Shown here: positions 1-7,869 of the stretch, piece after piece
Position numbering within the stretch: the stretch's first letter is position 1
How the letters are laid out: each line of letters starts with the position of its first letter
Translations under genes and position numbers: made by a program
The notes under the pieces: generated by a model
Databases searched by the model: none
The model's input: only the letters and a program-made list of their open reading frames with translations
What the model was told of the DNA's origin: nothing
Source: a virus
DNA length: 33,962 nucleotides
Direction: 5' to 3' (one strand)
IMG/VR virus record: IMGVR_UViG_3300032053_000277
Coordinates: 1 to 33,962 of that record

Positions 1-1
1 G

Positions 2-214
2 AGCGAAAGCATAAGGGCAAGTCTGGGAGACCTTGACAAGTTGATACGGCTTGAGGAATTTATCCATGGCGGTCCCGACAGCCGGCCCGATGCACTGAGC
101 GGGATAGAGGGTATAATTAGGGAATTAGGGAAAAAAAGGGCGATAGAGCATAGGGATGTAATTGCCGAAGACCGAAAAATAATCAATGGAACAGGTTCAG
201 ACAATTCCGAATAG
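2..214 (+). CDS. Probable small terminase subunit, C-terminal part (5' end outside window)
   Basis: An open frame enters from the left edge and ends in TAG at 212-214, leaving 70 codons. The visible part is a charged, helix-rich tail with a GDLDKLIRLEEFIHGG stretch. That style of ending is common in small terminase subunits and other DNA-recognition proteins that precede the large terminase gene. It overlaps the next gene by 29 nt, so translational coupling is likely. The N-terminal DNA-binding part is missing, so the assignment rests on position and the C-terminal pattern. It could be another small DNA-binding protein. Confidence 0.55.
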   Translation, partial: SESIRASLGDLDKLIRLEEFIHGGPDSRPDALSGIEGIIRELGKKRAIEHRDVIAEDRKIINGTGSDNSE

Positions 215-2837
215 CATCAGGGACATCTGGGGTAGCGATGCACGCTATATCCAGCGATTCCTCTGTATCAGGGACAAGGTGGGGCGGATAGTCCCGTTCT
301 TCTTCAACCGGACGCAGGTGGCATACCGGCGGATGAAGGGGATGGAATTGGCCAGGAGGCGGGAGAGGGACAGGAACGCAAAGCCCCACTACCTTGTCCT
401 AAAATATAGGCAGGGGGGGATAACGACCGAGGAACAGGCGGAGAGTTTCTACCTGACGGCGACAAGGGAGAACCAGAGTCTTGTCACCCTTGCCCATGAC
501 AAGGCAAGCACGGTAGAGATATTCAGGATGGTCAACCTGTTTGACCGGAAACTTACGCCGGAGGTGAGGCCGGTCAGGGACTACGAGAACAAGGCCGAGA
601 TAGAGTATAAGGAACTCAATTCCAAGTTTCATATCGGGACGGCCGGGAACAGGACATTCGGGCGTGGCATGACACTTCAGCGGGCACATGGAAGTGAGAT
701 AGGATTATGGGGCAGGACCAAGACTGGTTATTCAATGAATGTGCAGGACATAGCCAACCTGATTGCCGGACTGTGCGAGGCATGTCCCTACGGCCCCGTG
801 GTGCTGGAGGGGACTGCCCAGGGTGCGAAGGGGTGGTTCTATGAGACATGGAATGAGGCTAAGAAGGGTGGGAACGACTGGATACCGGTATTCCTGCCCT
901 GGTTCATAGAGCCGATGAACTCATTTCCGTTTGAAATAGGTGAGGAAATAATCCTGACCGAGGAGGAGAAAAACTTCGTTGAAATGGTGGCAGGCAAATA
1001 TGGCATGGCAATCAGGCCGGAACAGATAAAGTGGCGCCGTGCCAAGCAGAACAGCCTCAAGGGACTATTTCAACAGGAGCATCCGGAATGTTTTACGGCT
1101 GATACGAAAATATCATTTCCCGATACCAATGGTCTTGATGTTTATAGAAATAAGCCGGAATGTTGCAAAGGTGAAAATGATGTTTTCCGCATTGAGACCG
1201 GGTTGGGTTATGCGGTTAAAGCGACGGAAAATCACCAATTTATGCTATCTGATGGTTCTTGGTGTCAATTAAAATGTCTGAAACAAAACGATTCCATCAA
1301 ATTATTGCCACCACGACTGGATGGAGAATATCAATATGTTTCATTAACCTACGACCTACCCATATTAAATAGTAGGATAAAAATAGATGAGGAACTCGCT
1401 GAATTTATCGGTGTTTTTATGGGGGATGGAAGTTTCTATAAGGACAAGAAGGGGAATTATTATAATCTAAGCATCGTATTTGACAGGCAGGATGCCGATG
1501 TCATAAGGAAGTATAAAAATTATCTAATTAAGGTATTCGGCAAAGTCAATGAAAGATTGACCGGGTCGAAGGATGGCGGGATAGAATTAAGGGTATCAAG
1601 CAAATGGTTGGACGTGCTGTTTGTTTCGTTGGATTTGGTGAGGCGGACAACCCCATCGGGACTCAAGAGTTCCGGAATAAAAAGAAAGGTTCATGTTCCC
1701 GACTATATTTTACGAAGCCCGAAGAGCGTGATTGCCTCTTTCTCAAGGGGGCTATTTGATGCCGATGGGTTTATCGGATACAGATATCCCCAGGTGAAAT
1801 TCTTTACGAAATATGAGGATTTTATGAGAGACATTCAGTTATTGTTATTAGGGTTCGGCATTACGGGTAAAGTAAATGCGGTAGTTAAAAAACATACTGA
1901 TGGGCACAATTATGTTGGCAGGGAATTATGTTTGCGGAAATCGGAAACGGAAGCATACATGAAGGAGATAGGTTTTATTTCAAAAAGGAAAAACAATAGG
2001 TGGATAAATAGAATACCTTTACATAGAGGCGGATGGAAGGGACATGGAATCGTATTTATTGACAAGATAAAGGAAATCAAATATATCGGTAAGGAATTGG
2101 TTTTTGACAGGGAGGTAATACCAGAACATTATTATTCTGCTAACGGATTTTATGTTCACAATTCTGATGTCACCGCCTTTCTGGTCTCCGGCCAGCACTA
2201 CTTTGATATATCAATCATAAACAAACTGGTTGAACTGTGCAAATCGCCGATAGAGGTAAGGGATGACGGATGCCTGACTGTCTGGGCCAGGCCGGTTGAG
2301 GGGCATAGGTATATCATAGGGGGTGATGTAGGGGAAGGTCTGCCTAACTCCGACTTCTCGGTCGGAGGGGTGCTTGACTACGAGACCTGCGAGCAGGTGG
2401 CCTGCCTGCGGGGCAGGTGGAAGCCGGAGGTATTCGGTGAGAAGATGGCGAAACTCGGATATGAATACAACACAGCATTGCTGGCTCCGGAGGCGAACAA
2501 CCACGGGCATAGCACGCTTAACACCCTACTGAATGCCATCCACTACCCGCGGCTCTATTATCATAGGGACTATGATACCACCAGCCAGTCCACCAAACTC
2601 GGCTGGCAGACAAATGCCAAGACCAGACCGACCATGCTTAGTGGCATAAAGATGGCGGTTGAGGACAACCTTATGAAAGTCAACTGTCCGATATTCCTGT
2701 CCGAGTGCCGGAACTTCCAGGACTCGGGCGAGGGAAAATACGAAGGCGACCATGATGATACAGTTATCGCCTGGGCCATTTGCTGGTCTGTTAGACAGAT
2801 AGGTTTTGGCCCCGAGCCGAGGGTATCGATGATATAA
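186..2837 (+). CDS. Terminase large subunit, interrupted in frame by an intein
   Basis: ATP-driven DNA packaging motor and headful/site nuclease. The 883-aa reading frame contains a 358-aa intein (residues 302-659); the mature protein would be 525 aa, normal for the family. The N-terminal ATPase half has a Walker A-like loop (LKYRQGGITT) and a Walker B-like HGSEIGLWG. After the intein comes the RNase H-like nuclease, with GGDVGEG (first Asp at about residue 714), a later acidic site in LLAPEANN, and a terminal GDHDDTVIAWA carrying the final acidic pair. The extein junction rejoins as QEHPE|SDVTAF, which matches the conserved QEYP..-EEAF-like segment between ATPase and nuclease. No strong Shine-Dalgarno precedes ATG 186; overlap with the upstream gene suggests coupling. 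Walker A departs from the classical GKT/S form, as in many related terminases. Confidence 0.93.
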   Translation: MEQVQTIPNSIRDIWGSDARYIQRFLCIRDKVGRIVPFFFNRTQVAYRRMKGMELARRRERDRNAKPHYLVLKYRQGGITTEEQAESFYLTATRENQSLVTLAHDKASTVEIFRMVNLFDRKLTPEVRPVRDYENKAEIEYKELNSKFHIGTAGNRTFGRGMTLQRAHGSEIGLWGRTKTGYSMNVQDIANLIAGLCEACPYGPVVLEGTAQGAKGWFYETWNEAKKGGNDWIPVFLPWFIEPMNSFPFEIGEEIILTEEEKNFVEMVAGKYGMAIRPEQIKWRRAKQNSLKGLFQQEHPECFTADTKISFPDTNGLDVYRNKPECCKGENDVFRIETGLGYAVKATENHQFMLSDGSWCQLKCLKQNDSIKLLPPRLDGEYQYVSLTYDLPILNSRIKIDEELAEFIGVFMGDGSFYKDKKGNYYNLSIVFDRQDADVIRKYKNYLIKVFGKVNERLTGSKDGGIELRVSSKWLDVLFVSLDLVRRTTPSGLKSSGIKRKVHVPDYILRSPKSVIASFSRGLFDADGFIGYRYPQVKFFTKYEDFMRDIQLLLLGFGITGKVNAVVKKHTDGHNYVGRELCLRKSETEAYMKEIGFISKRKNNRWINRIPLHRGGWKGHGIVFIDKIKEIKYIGKELVFDREVIPEHYYSANGFYVHNSDVTAFLVSGQHYFDISIINKLVELCKSPIEVRDDGCLTVWARPVEGHRYIIGGDVGEGLPNSDFSVGGVLDYETCEQVACLRGRWKPEVFGEKMAKLGYEYNTALLAPEANNHGHSTLNTLLNAIHYPRLYYHRDYDTTSQSTKLGWQTNAKTRPTMLSGIKMAVEDNLMKVNCPIFLSECRNFQDSGEGKYEGDHDDTVIAWAICWSVRQIGFGPEPRVSMI
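1089..2162 (+). mobile_element. Intein with LAGLIDADG homing endonuclease in the terminase gene
   Basis: Protein-splicing element of 358 aa. It begins with Cys302 (CFTADTKI, block A), has a block B TxxH (T347-E-N-H350), and ends with FYVHN659 followed by extein Ser660, the canonical His-Asn|Ser splice junction. Between the splicing halves lie two LAGLIDADG motifs, FIGVFMGDGSF (about residues 407-417) and SRGLFDADGFIG (about 520-530), each with its acidic residue intact, so the nuclease may be active. The insert is richer in A+T than the flanking extein DNA, consistent with separate ancestry. All splice residues appear present, so splicing should work. Confidence 0.93.
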
Positions 2838-2846
2838 GGAGTAAAT

Positions 2847-3038
2847 ATGAAAAAGTCAGAATGGTGCTTAGTTTCCTGTGATAATTGTGATGGGGATGGA
2901 TGGAAATTGGAGATGTTACCATGTTATGAAGGAACGATTTCCAGAAAGATAATATGTCCCAAATGTAATGGGATGGGTAAATACTTTATTCCAATGGATA
3001 AGGCATTAAAGAAATATCCGAAGGTAATAACGATATGA
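2847..3038 (+). CDS. Small DnaJ-type zinc-ribbon protein
   Basis: A 63-aa protein preceded by a good ribosome site (AAGGAG, 2836-2841). Two CxxCxGxG-like knuckles are visible, CDNCDGDG near residues 11-18 and CPKCNGMG near residues 37-44. They form a four-cysteine zinc site like one half of the DnaJ central domain. The rest is short and charged. The protein probably binds zinc and contacts protein or nucleic acid, but no specific role can be assigned. It sits directly after the large terminase and overlaps the next gene by ATGA (3035-3038), so the small genes here are translationally coupled. Confidence 0.7.
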   Translation: MKKSEWCLVSCDNCDGDGWKLEMLPCYEGTISRKIICPKCNGMGKYFIPMDKALKKYPKVITI

Positions 3039-3190
3039 ACAAACCCAGGCGGTGCCTTGTCTGCGACAGGCCAATCAGGAAGCCGAGGCATGTCCACGAG
3101 AAGTGCCAGGGTGGTGAGGATGATATCGGGGCCTGCGTAAGCAGGACAAGGCACACTAAGGGAAGGAAGGGAATACGGTATGACCCGTAA
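3035..3190 (+). CDS. Small basic Cys/His protein (51 aa), putative zinc finger
   Basis: Starts at the ATG of an ATGA overlap with the preceding gene and overlaps the next start at 3180. The N-terminal half has a CLVCDRPI knuckle and then H..H...C residues (HVHEKC), a plausible C-x2-C...H/C zinc site; the C-terminal half is very basic (RTRHTKGRKG). This looks like a small nucleic-acid-binding protein. Similar short zinc proteins lie near terminase genes in many phages, but I do not recognise the family. The coupling on both sides is the main support that it is real. Confidence 0.55.
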   Translation: MNKPRRCLVCDRPIRKPRHVHEKCQGGEDDIGACVSRTRHTKGRKGIRYDP

Positions 3191-3461
3191 GGGGCGGCCG
3201 CGCCACTACGACATTTTAGAGAGAGTGGTGCCGAAGGGGTGCGGAAGTAACGACCTGTTGAAATTGACGCAGTTCTTCTGGCGTAATGACAAGCCGATAC
3301 AAAGGGACTGGTTAGTGGAGATTGGACAGGACGAAAAACACGCCGGTCTGATATGGTGCCATCTTCCGGACGAGGTGAGGCGGGCGCTGGTAAGTGATGT
3401 GGATAGGTGGAGTGGGAGGGTTGACATTAATATATTTAATCATCAGATAAAAGGGAGGTGA
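3180..3461 (+). CDS. Hypothetical protein, 93 aa
   Basis: An ATG-initiated frame overlapping the end of the previous small gene by 11 nt. The protein is charged and Trp-rich (FFWRND, RDWLVEIG, LIWCHLPDEV, DRWSG), predicted soluble and mostly helical, with no signal peptide or membrane segment. I do not recognise the family. It is probably part of the small accessory operon between terminase and portal; the next gene begins 4 nt after its stop. A role in packaging or in modulating host functions is possible but not shown. Confidence 0.6.
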   Translation: MTRKGRPRHYDILERVVPKGCGSNDLLKLTQFFWRNDKPIQRDWLVEIGQDEKHAGLIWCHLPDEVRRALVSDVDRWSGRVDINIFNHQIKGR

Positions 3462-3465
3462 GCCA

Positions 3466-3654
3466 ATGATAAGCCGGCAGGAGGAGAAGGAGAGGGCGTT
3501 CATCAACTTTATTACTGCCAAGGCGAAGGAATTCGTGGGTAGCAATTTCTACGGGCGGATGGTAATAGAGATGAAGGCGGGCAATATCGTCTTCATCAGG
3601 ACGGAGCAGACGACACAGATGGAGGACTTGATAGTCAAGGAAAGTGGTGGTTAA
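3466..3654 (+). CDS. Small YezD/DUF2292-like protein (62 aa)
   Basis: Starts after a strong ribosome site (GGGAGGTGA, 3454-3462). The C-terminal half, with YGRMVIEMKAGNIVFIRTEQ, has the pattern of the small YezD/DUF2292 family: a G-x-V/M-x-hydrophobic strand, then a G-x-I/V-V-x-I strand and a Thr-Glu. The family function is unknown and it is frequent in phages and bacteria. The N-terminal half is helical and charged. It is the last gene of this small cluster; the following 215 bp hold a promoter and terminator. The family match is by eye only. Confidence 0.6.
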   Translation: MISRQEEKERAFINFITAKAKEFVGSNFYGRMVIEMKAGNIVFIRTEQTTQMEDLIVKESGG

Positions 3655-3683
3655 GATATTTTGCATAAAATAATATTATTTGC

Positions 3684-3711
3684 TTGATTTCAAATAATGG
3701 CACTGTATACT
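3684..3711 (+). promoter_or_regulatory. Sigma70-like promoter upstream of the portal gene
   Basis: TTGATT (3684-3689), a 16-bp spacer and TATACT (3706-3711), preceded by A+T-rich sequence. Predicted start is near 3718. It lies in the only substantial gap between the terminase and head genes. Confidence 0.5.
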
Positions 3712-3731
3712 TTATAACATATAAATGGCAC
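3696..3731 (+). repeat. Direct repeats AATGGCAC flanking the -10 box
   Basis: AATGGCAC occurs at 3696-3703 and again at 3724-3731, 28 bp apart, one copy on each side of the TATACT box. The placement fits an operator, but two 8-mers in A+T-rich DNA could be chance. Confidence 0.35.
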
Positions 3732-3856
3732 GATGTAATTTACGGTCTATAAAATTGAAACCAGTATGCACTAAGAAGATTTAAGTAGGCAAGTTCGGAT
3801 AGCGGAAGAACCGAAGTCCGGGCGACAGTCAACCGACTGCCGTTCGGACTTTTTTA
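3718..3856 (+). ncRNA. Candidate short leader/attenuated RNA ahead of the portal gene
   Basis: The interval from the predicted start near 3718 to the terminator at 3814-3856 would give an RNA of about 140 nt with no convincing reading frame. A second possible stem, TTCGG (3794-3798) with CCGAA (3811-3815), overlaps the base of the terminator stem by two nucleotides. The unit could therefore be an attenuator for the head operon or a free small RNA. This is inferred from promoter and terminator placement only. Confidence 0.3.
3814..3856 (+). terminator. Strong rho-independent terminator before the portal gene
   Basis: AAGTCCG (3814-3820) pairs with CGGACTT (3845-3851). The stem continues inward through G-T and G-C pairs and one A-C mismatch to CAGTC/GACTG (826-830/835-839 of the 3 kb block), with an AACC loop. 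A run of T residues follows (3850-3855), then ATTTT. It ends only about 14 nt before the portal ATG. Confidence 0.8.
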
Positions 3857-3869
3857 TTTTGGTCACGAA

Positions 3870-6800
3870 ATGAGCAAGATAAAGCGGATAGTCAGATACA
3901 AGCCGCCTGCCAAGAAGACAATTATTCCCGTCACCATAGAAAACAAGGCAGTCGCAGTCAAGCCGATATTGGATGAGAACACGCGAAGGTTTCTTGGGTT
4001 TGAGAAGGGCATCGGGAAGTTCCCGGCCGACCTGACATTCTTCCAATCGCTGAGGATGAGGATGTCCGGCGAGAATGTTATCGAGCCATATCGCCAGCAC
4101 GTCTGGGTGCATGTCGCCGTCAACACCATTGCCCAAAGTATAGCGTCCATCCCGTTCAAACTGGCGAGGGGCGAGGTCAAGAGCCCGAAAATCATAGAGA
4201 GCGGGCCGATATACAATCTCTTTATGAATCCCAATCCACACATGAGCCGACACCAGTTGTGGGAGGCGACGATGATTTACCTGGAACTGGAAGGCGAGTG
4301 CATGTGGCTTCTTGAGAGGCCGAAGGGTGCCGAGAATAAGTATAACATCCTACCGACCGAGATATGGCCGGTAAGCGGTAAGAATTTCAATCCGGTAATA
4401 GAAAATAACGTGTTTGTCGGGTGGAAATACCAGCCGATGGGAAGCGCCAAGGAGGAATACCTTACCCTCGCCCAGGTGATACAGTTCAAGTATTTCAACC
4501 CATACAACTACTACCGGGGACTGTCCCCGATAAGCGCCGCGAAGATGAGCATCGACCAGGACTGGAACGCGGCGAAATACAATCTCGCCTTCTTTGAGAA
4601 CTCGGCCGACCCGGGCGGGGTGCTAACCTACAAGGGCAATACCGGTCTCAATGACGACCAGCGGAAGGCAATCCGCGAGGGGTGGGAGGACAGGCACAAA
4701 GGTCCGAAGAACACCAGAAGGGTGGCACTGCTTGAGGGCGGGATGGAATACCAGCAGACGCAAGTGAGCCATACCGACATGCTTTTCCTTGAGGGCAGGA
4801 AATACAACCGGGACGAGATTTTCGCCATATACAAACTGCCCAAGTTTGAAGATTTGAACTTTGCTACGGCGAAGGTAAACGAGAGGTCATTCTGGCAGAA
4901 GACGCTCATCCCGAAGACGAACTACCTGATGGACATTCTTGAGGCAAAGGTATTCAAGTTCATAGAGGGTGGGGAGGTATGGGGATATTTCGACACGAGC
5001 GTGATTGAGGCGCTCCAAGAGGACTTCAATGCCAAGGTGGAGACTGGATACAAACTGTGGCAGATGGGATATCCCATAAACAAGGTGAACAAGCGTCTTG
5101 AGATGAACCTTGAGCCGGTGCCATGGGGGGACGAGATATTTGTGCCGTTCTCAATGACGCCGATAACATCACTGATGGGCGGGGAAGGCAAGCCACCAGA
5201 GGAGACCACGCCGCCCGCACCCGTGCAGGAGTCGGCAAGGAAATTACTACCTGCCAAGTCAACTCTCAAGATGGACAGGGACAAATACTGGAATGGGTAT
5301 GTGAAGATGATACTCGACCCGAATGAAAAGAAGTTTCAGAGCAAGATAAAACGGTATGTCTTTGAACTGAGGTCAGAGCAGTTAAAGAGACTGGAGAGTG
5401 GGAAGACGGCCGAACAGCGGACTGCTGTCACTAAACTTGACTCGTTTGAACTTGACCAGGTCCTGTTCGCACAGCAGGAGTGGGACAAGAAACTGAAGGC
5501 GCTTACCCGTCCCCTCTACGAGACGATAATGACGATGGCGGGCGAGCAACTATCCGAAGAGATGGGCGGACTGTTCCAGTTCAACCTCACCGACCCGAAG
5601 ATGCTGGCATTCCTTAATGAAAAACTAATAAAAGTGACTGACATAAACGATACGATAAGGGGCAACCTCAGGGAATCGTTGATGGAGGGCATAAATGCCA
5701 AGGAGACGATAGGGGAACTGCAGGACAGGGTGAGGACGGTATTCAACTTTACCTCTAACCGTTCGCTGACCATAGCGAGGACGGAGACGGCCCAGACCGC
5801 ATCGGGGACGAGGTTCCTGGTGATGAAACAGGAGGGGGTGGAATACCAGGAATGGCTCAGTGCGAGGGATGAACTGGTAAGGACGACCCCGTATAATCAT
5901 GCCATTGACGGTGAGGTTGTGGCGGTTGGCGACAGGTTCTCAAACGGACTGAGGTATGCGTCTGATGTAGATGGTGCGCCGGGGAACGTGATTAATTGTT
6001 TTATAGAGGGAAGAACTAAGGTATTTACTGACAAAGGATTTAAGAGTATAGCCCATATAAAAAGTGGGGACTCGGTTTTGACCCATAATGGTAGATTCAA
6101 GAATGTAACCAGGATATTCAAAGGAAGATTAAAAATTGGTTCGGAAGTAGTGAGAATAATATTACCAAAACGGCATGGTCGTTGCAGAAAAGGTGTGATA
6201 ACCACTACTCCTGAACATAGATTTTTAACTCAACGGGGATGGGTTGAGGCGAAAGATTTGATGCAGACTGATAAGTTAATGATAATGGCTGGATTCTGTG
6301 GACATTGCGGAAAGAAGATTCCTTATTACAGGAAGTTCTGCTCAAAACTTTGTTGGAGTAGAAAAACAGTCACAGAACAATGGAAAAACCCGAAGCACAG
6401 GGAAATCATTAGCCAAAAAGCATCAATCCAACTAAAAAAGGAATATGCCAACGGCACGAGAGACAGGAATGAGATAACGAAGGTGGCGAGAAAGAAGTGC
6501 TTTGAAATATACGGTGACGGTGGATATCTGAAATATGACCCGTCGGTTCACGAGAAAGGCAAGCAAGCAATCATAAGTAAATACGGTTCCACATTGAACA
6601 TGCTTAAGCAGAAAGCATTTTCGGCGCTTGGTAAGGCGGGGTGGTATGGTTCATCTCTTGATAGGGCGATGCAGAGATTTCTTGATAATAACGGACGCAA
6701 ATATATCCAACAACACTGGGTGGGAAGGAGGCGGGTGGATTTTTATTTGCCGGACGAGAAGATGTTTATTGAATGCGATAGTCAAGCCTATCATAATGAT

Positions 6801-7103
6801 GCACAAAAAGAGAGAAGGAGAGACTTGGAAATTCTACTGCAACATCCTGACCACCAAATGGCACATTGCAACTACGGTGGGAAAAAGCCGAGGTGGGAAT
6901 TCTTTGACCTGAAAGCATTGAATCATTCGGGAACTTATGAGTTCACCGAGATTGACATAAAGAAAATAGAGAAATACCAGATAAGGAAAACGATGCCATT
7001 GTATAACTTTGCGGTTCAGGATGATGAATCATATCTGGTTTATGGAATTGTTAGTCATAATTGTAGATGTCTTTGCACATTTTCACGGGCGCCCAAGGAA
7101 TAA
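3870..7103 (+). CDS. Portal protein fused to MuF-type minor head protein, interrupted by an intein
   Basis: The 1077-aa frame minus a 355-aa intein gives a 722-aa protein. Residues about 45-425 are an HK97-type portal, the dodecameric DNA channel at the capsid vertex, with typical segments HVWVHVAVNTIAQSIASIPF and the AKYNLAFFENSADPGGVL region. A Pro-rich linker follows (about 440-460). The C-terminal third is a MuF-like domain with ARTETAQTASG, HAIDGEV and a terminal N|CRC motif that the intein splits exactly. Portal and MuF proteins are usually separate, although fusions are known. ATG 3870 has no clear Shine-Dalgarno (upstream GGTCACGAA) and lies right after a strong terminator, so its expression probably depends on read-through or an unusual initiation. 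Confidence 0.92.
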   Translation: MSKIKRIVRYKPPAKKTIIPVTIENKAVAVKPILDENTRRFLGFEKGIGKFPADLTFFQSLRMRMSGENVIEPYRQHVWVHVAVNTIAQSIASIPFKLARGEVKSPKIIESGPIYNLFMNPNPHMSRHQLWEATMIYLELEGECMWLLERPKGAENKYNILPTEIWPVSGKNFNPVIENNVFVGWKYQPMGSAKEEYLTLAQVIQFKYFNPYNYYRGLSPISAAKMSIDQDWNAAKYNLAFFENSADPGGVLTYKGNTGLNDDQRKAIREGWEDRHKGPKNTRRVALLEGGMEYQQTQVSHTDMLFLEGRKYNRDEIFAIYKLPKFEDLNFATAKVNERSFWQKTLIPKTNYLMDILEAKVFKFIEGGEVWGYFDTSVIEALQEDFNAKVETGYKLWQMGYPINKVNKRLEMNLEPVPWGDEIFVPFSMTPITSLMGGEGKPPEETTPPAPVQESARKLLPAKSTLKMDRDKYWNGYVKMILDPNEKKFQSKIKRYVFELRSEQLKRLESGKTAEQRTAVTKLDSFELDQVLFAQQEWDKKLKALTRPLYETIMTMAGEQLSEEMGGLFQFNLTDPKMLAFLNEKLIKVTDINDTIRGNLRESLMEGINAKETIGELQDRVRTVFNFTSNRSLTIARTETAQTASGTRFLVMKQEGVEYQEWLSARDELVRTTPYNHAIDGEVVAVGDRFSNGLRYASDVDGAPGNVINCFIEGRTKVFTDKGFKSIAHIKSGDSVLTHNGRFKNVTRIFKGRLKIGSEVVRIILPKRHGRCRKGVITTTPEHRFLTQRGWVEAKDLMQTDKLMIMAGFCGHCGKKIPYYRKFCSKLCWSRKTVTEQWKNPKHREIISQKASIQLKKEYANGTRDRNEITKVARKKCFEIYGDGGYLKYDPSVHEKGKQAIISKYGSTLNMLKQKAFSALGKAGWYGSSLDRAMQRFLDNNGRKYIQQHWVGRRRVDFYLPDEKMFIECDSQAYHNDAQKERRRDLEILLQHPDHQMAHCNYGGKKPRWEFFDLKALNHSGTYEFTEIDIKKIEKYQIRKTMPLYNFAVQDDESYLVYGIVSHNCRCLCTFSRAPKE
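5997..7061 (+). mobile_element. Intein with zinc ribbon and Vsr-like (EDxHD) nuclease in the portal-MuF gene
   Basis: A 355-aa intein running from Cys710 (CFIEGRTKVFTDKGFKSI, block A) to Asn1064 (GIVSHN), followed by extein Cys1065. Block B is TTTPEHRFL (TxxH). The nuclease insert is not LAGLIDADG. It has a four-Cys zinc ribbon (C810-x2-C813-x10-C824-x3-C828), a basic helical linker, and a Vsr/DUF559-like core (about residues 929-990) with VDFYLP (Asp957), IECD (Glu968, Asp970) and His975. This arrangement matches the EDxHD homing endonuclease class described in phage inteins and introns. Insertion lies exactly before the conserved CRC of the MuF motif. Splice residues look intact. Confidence 0.9.
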
Positions 7104-7121
7104 TAAATAAGGAGGAACGGT

Positions 7122-7865
7122 ATGGAATTAACGAGAAAGGTAATGAACTTTGATGTGAAGGCGGTTGAGGGAAATGACAACGTCCTCGAATTCACCGGCT
7201 CGGACGAGACGGTGGACAGGGCGGGCGACATAATGACACTGGAGGGATGGGACCTGGAATCATACCTAAAGAACCCGGTCTTCATGCTATTCCACGACTA
7301 TCGCTCCCTACCGGTTGGCAAGGCGATTGAGGTGGTGAAGGATATGACGGCCAAGAAACTGAGGTTCAAGATAGAGTTTCCCACCGAGGACGTCTACCCG
7401 CTGGGACAGACGGTCAAGAAACTATACCAGAACAAGTTTCTCAACGCGACATCGGTCGGCTTTGTTCCGAAGAAGTGGGAGGCAAGGACGGACGAGTCAG
7501 GGAAGGAGGCCGTGGGAAGGAAATACCTTGAGCAGGAACTTCTTGAACTGTCGGCCGTCCCGGTGCCGTGCAATCCCAATGCCCTGATGGAGTCCTGTGG
7601 TAAGGGAATATTCACGGCTGACGAGTGCGTCAAGATGGAGGAGAGCGAGATAATCTCAAGGGAAACACTAACGGGCATACTGGAAAAACTCGGTGTCAGT
7701 GTCGTGATTAAGAACGCAGAAAATAAAATATGGGAGGACGACCCGGACTGGACTGAGATAAGATATCGGGTAAGGAATCCCGACCTGTTCGTAAGTAATA
7801 GTTTTAGGCGTAAGAAAATGCCTGGTATTAATATCTATATGATACTGGGAAAACTTAAAGGTTAA
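7122..7865 (+). CDS. Prohead maturation protease, N-terminal (catalytic) fragment
   Basis: HK97-type (U35) capsid maturation protease that trims scaffold/capsid N-termini inside the procapsid. The catalytic His is H58 (MLFHDYRSLPVG) and the Ser is S111 (NATSVGFVPKKWE); VDRAGDIM and LLELSAVPVPCNPNA are other family segments. After the protease domain (about residues 1-165), a C-terminal region (WTEIRYRVRNPDLF, SFRRKK, MILGKLKG) matches a domain that usually continues into an IQSLRFPK-AEHP segment. Here the frame stops at TAA 7863-7865 and that continuation is found at 8616. The gene is therefore split by the endonuclease gene at 7870. Ribosome site AAGGAGG lies at 7110-7116. The catalytic part looks intact. 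Confidence 0.88.
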   Translation: MELTRKVMNFDVKAVEGNDNVLEFTGSDETVDRAGDIMTLEGWDLESYLKNPVFMLFHDYRSLPVGKAIEVVKDMTAKKLRFKIEFPTEDVYPLGQTVKKLYQNKFLNATSVGFVPKKWEARTDESGKEAVGRKYLEQELLELSAVPVPCNPNALMESCGKGIFTADECVKMEESEIISRETLTGILEKLGVSVVIKNAENKIWEDDPDWTEIRYRVRNPDLFVSNSFRRKKMPGINIYMILGKLKG

Positions 7866-7869
7866 TAAT

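Noticed and set aside
3771-4253. 160-aa minus-strand frame opposite the portal start
   Set aside because: It mirrors codons of the portal gene and reads through the terminator; like the other minus-strand frames here it has no ribosome site or recognisable domain.
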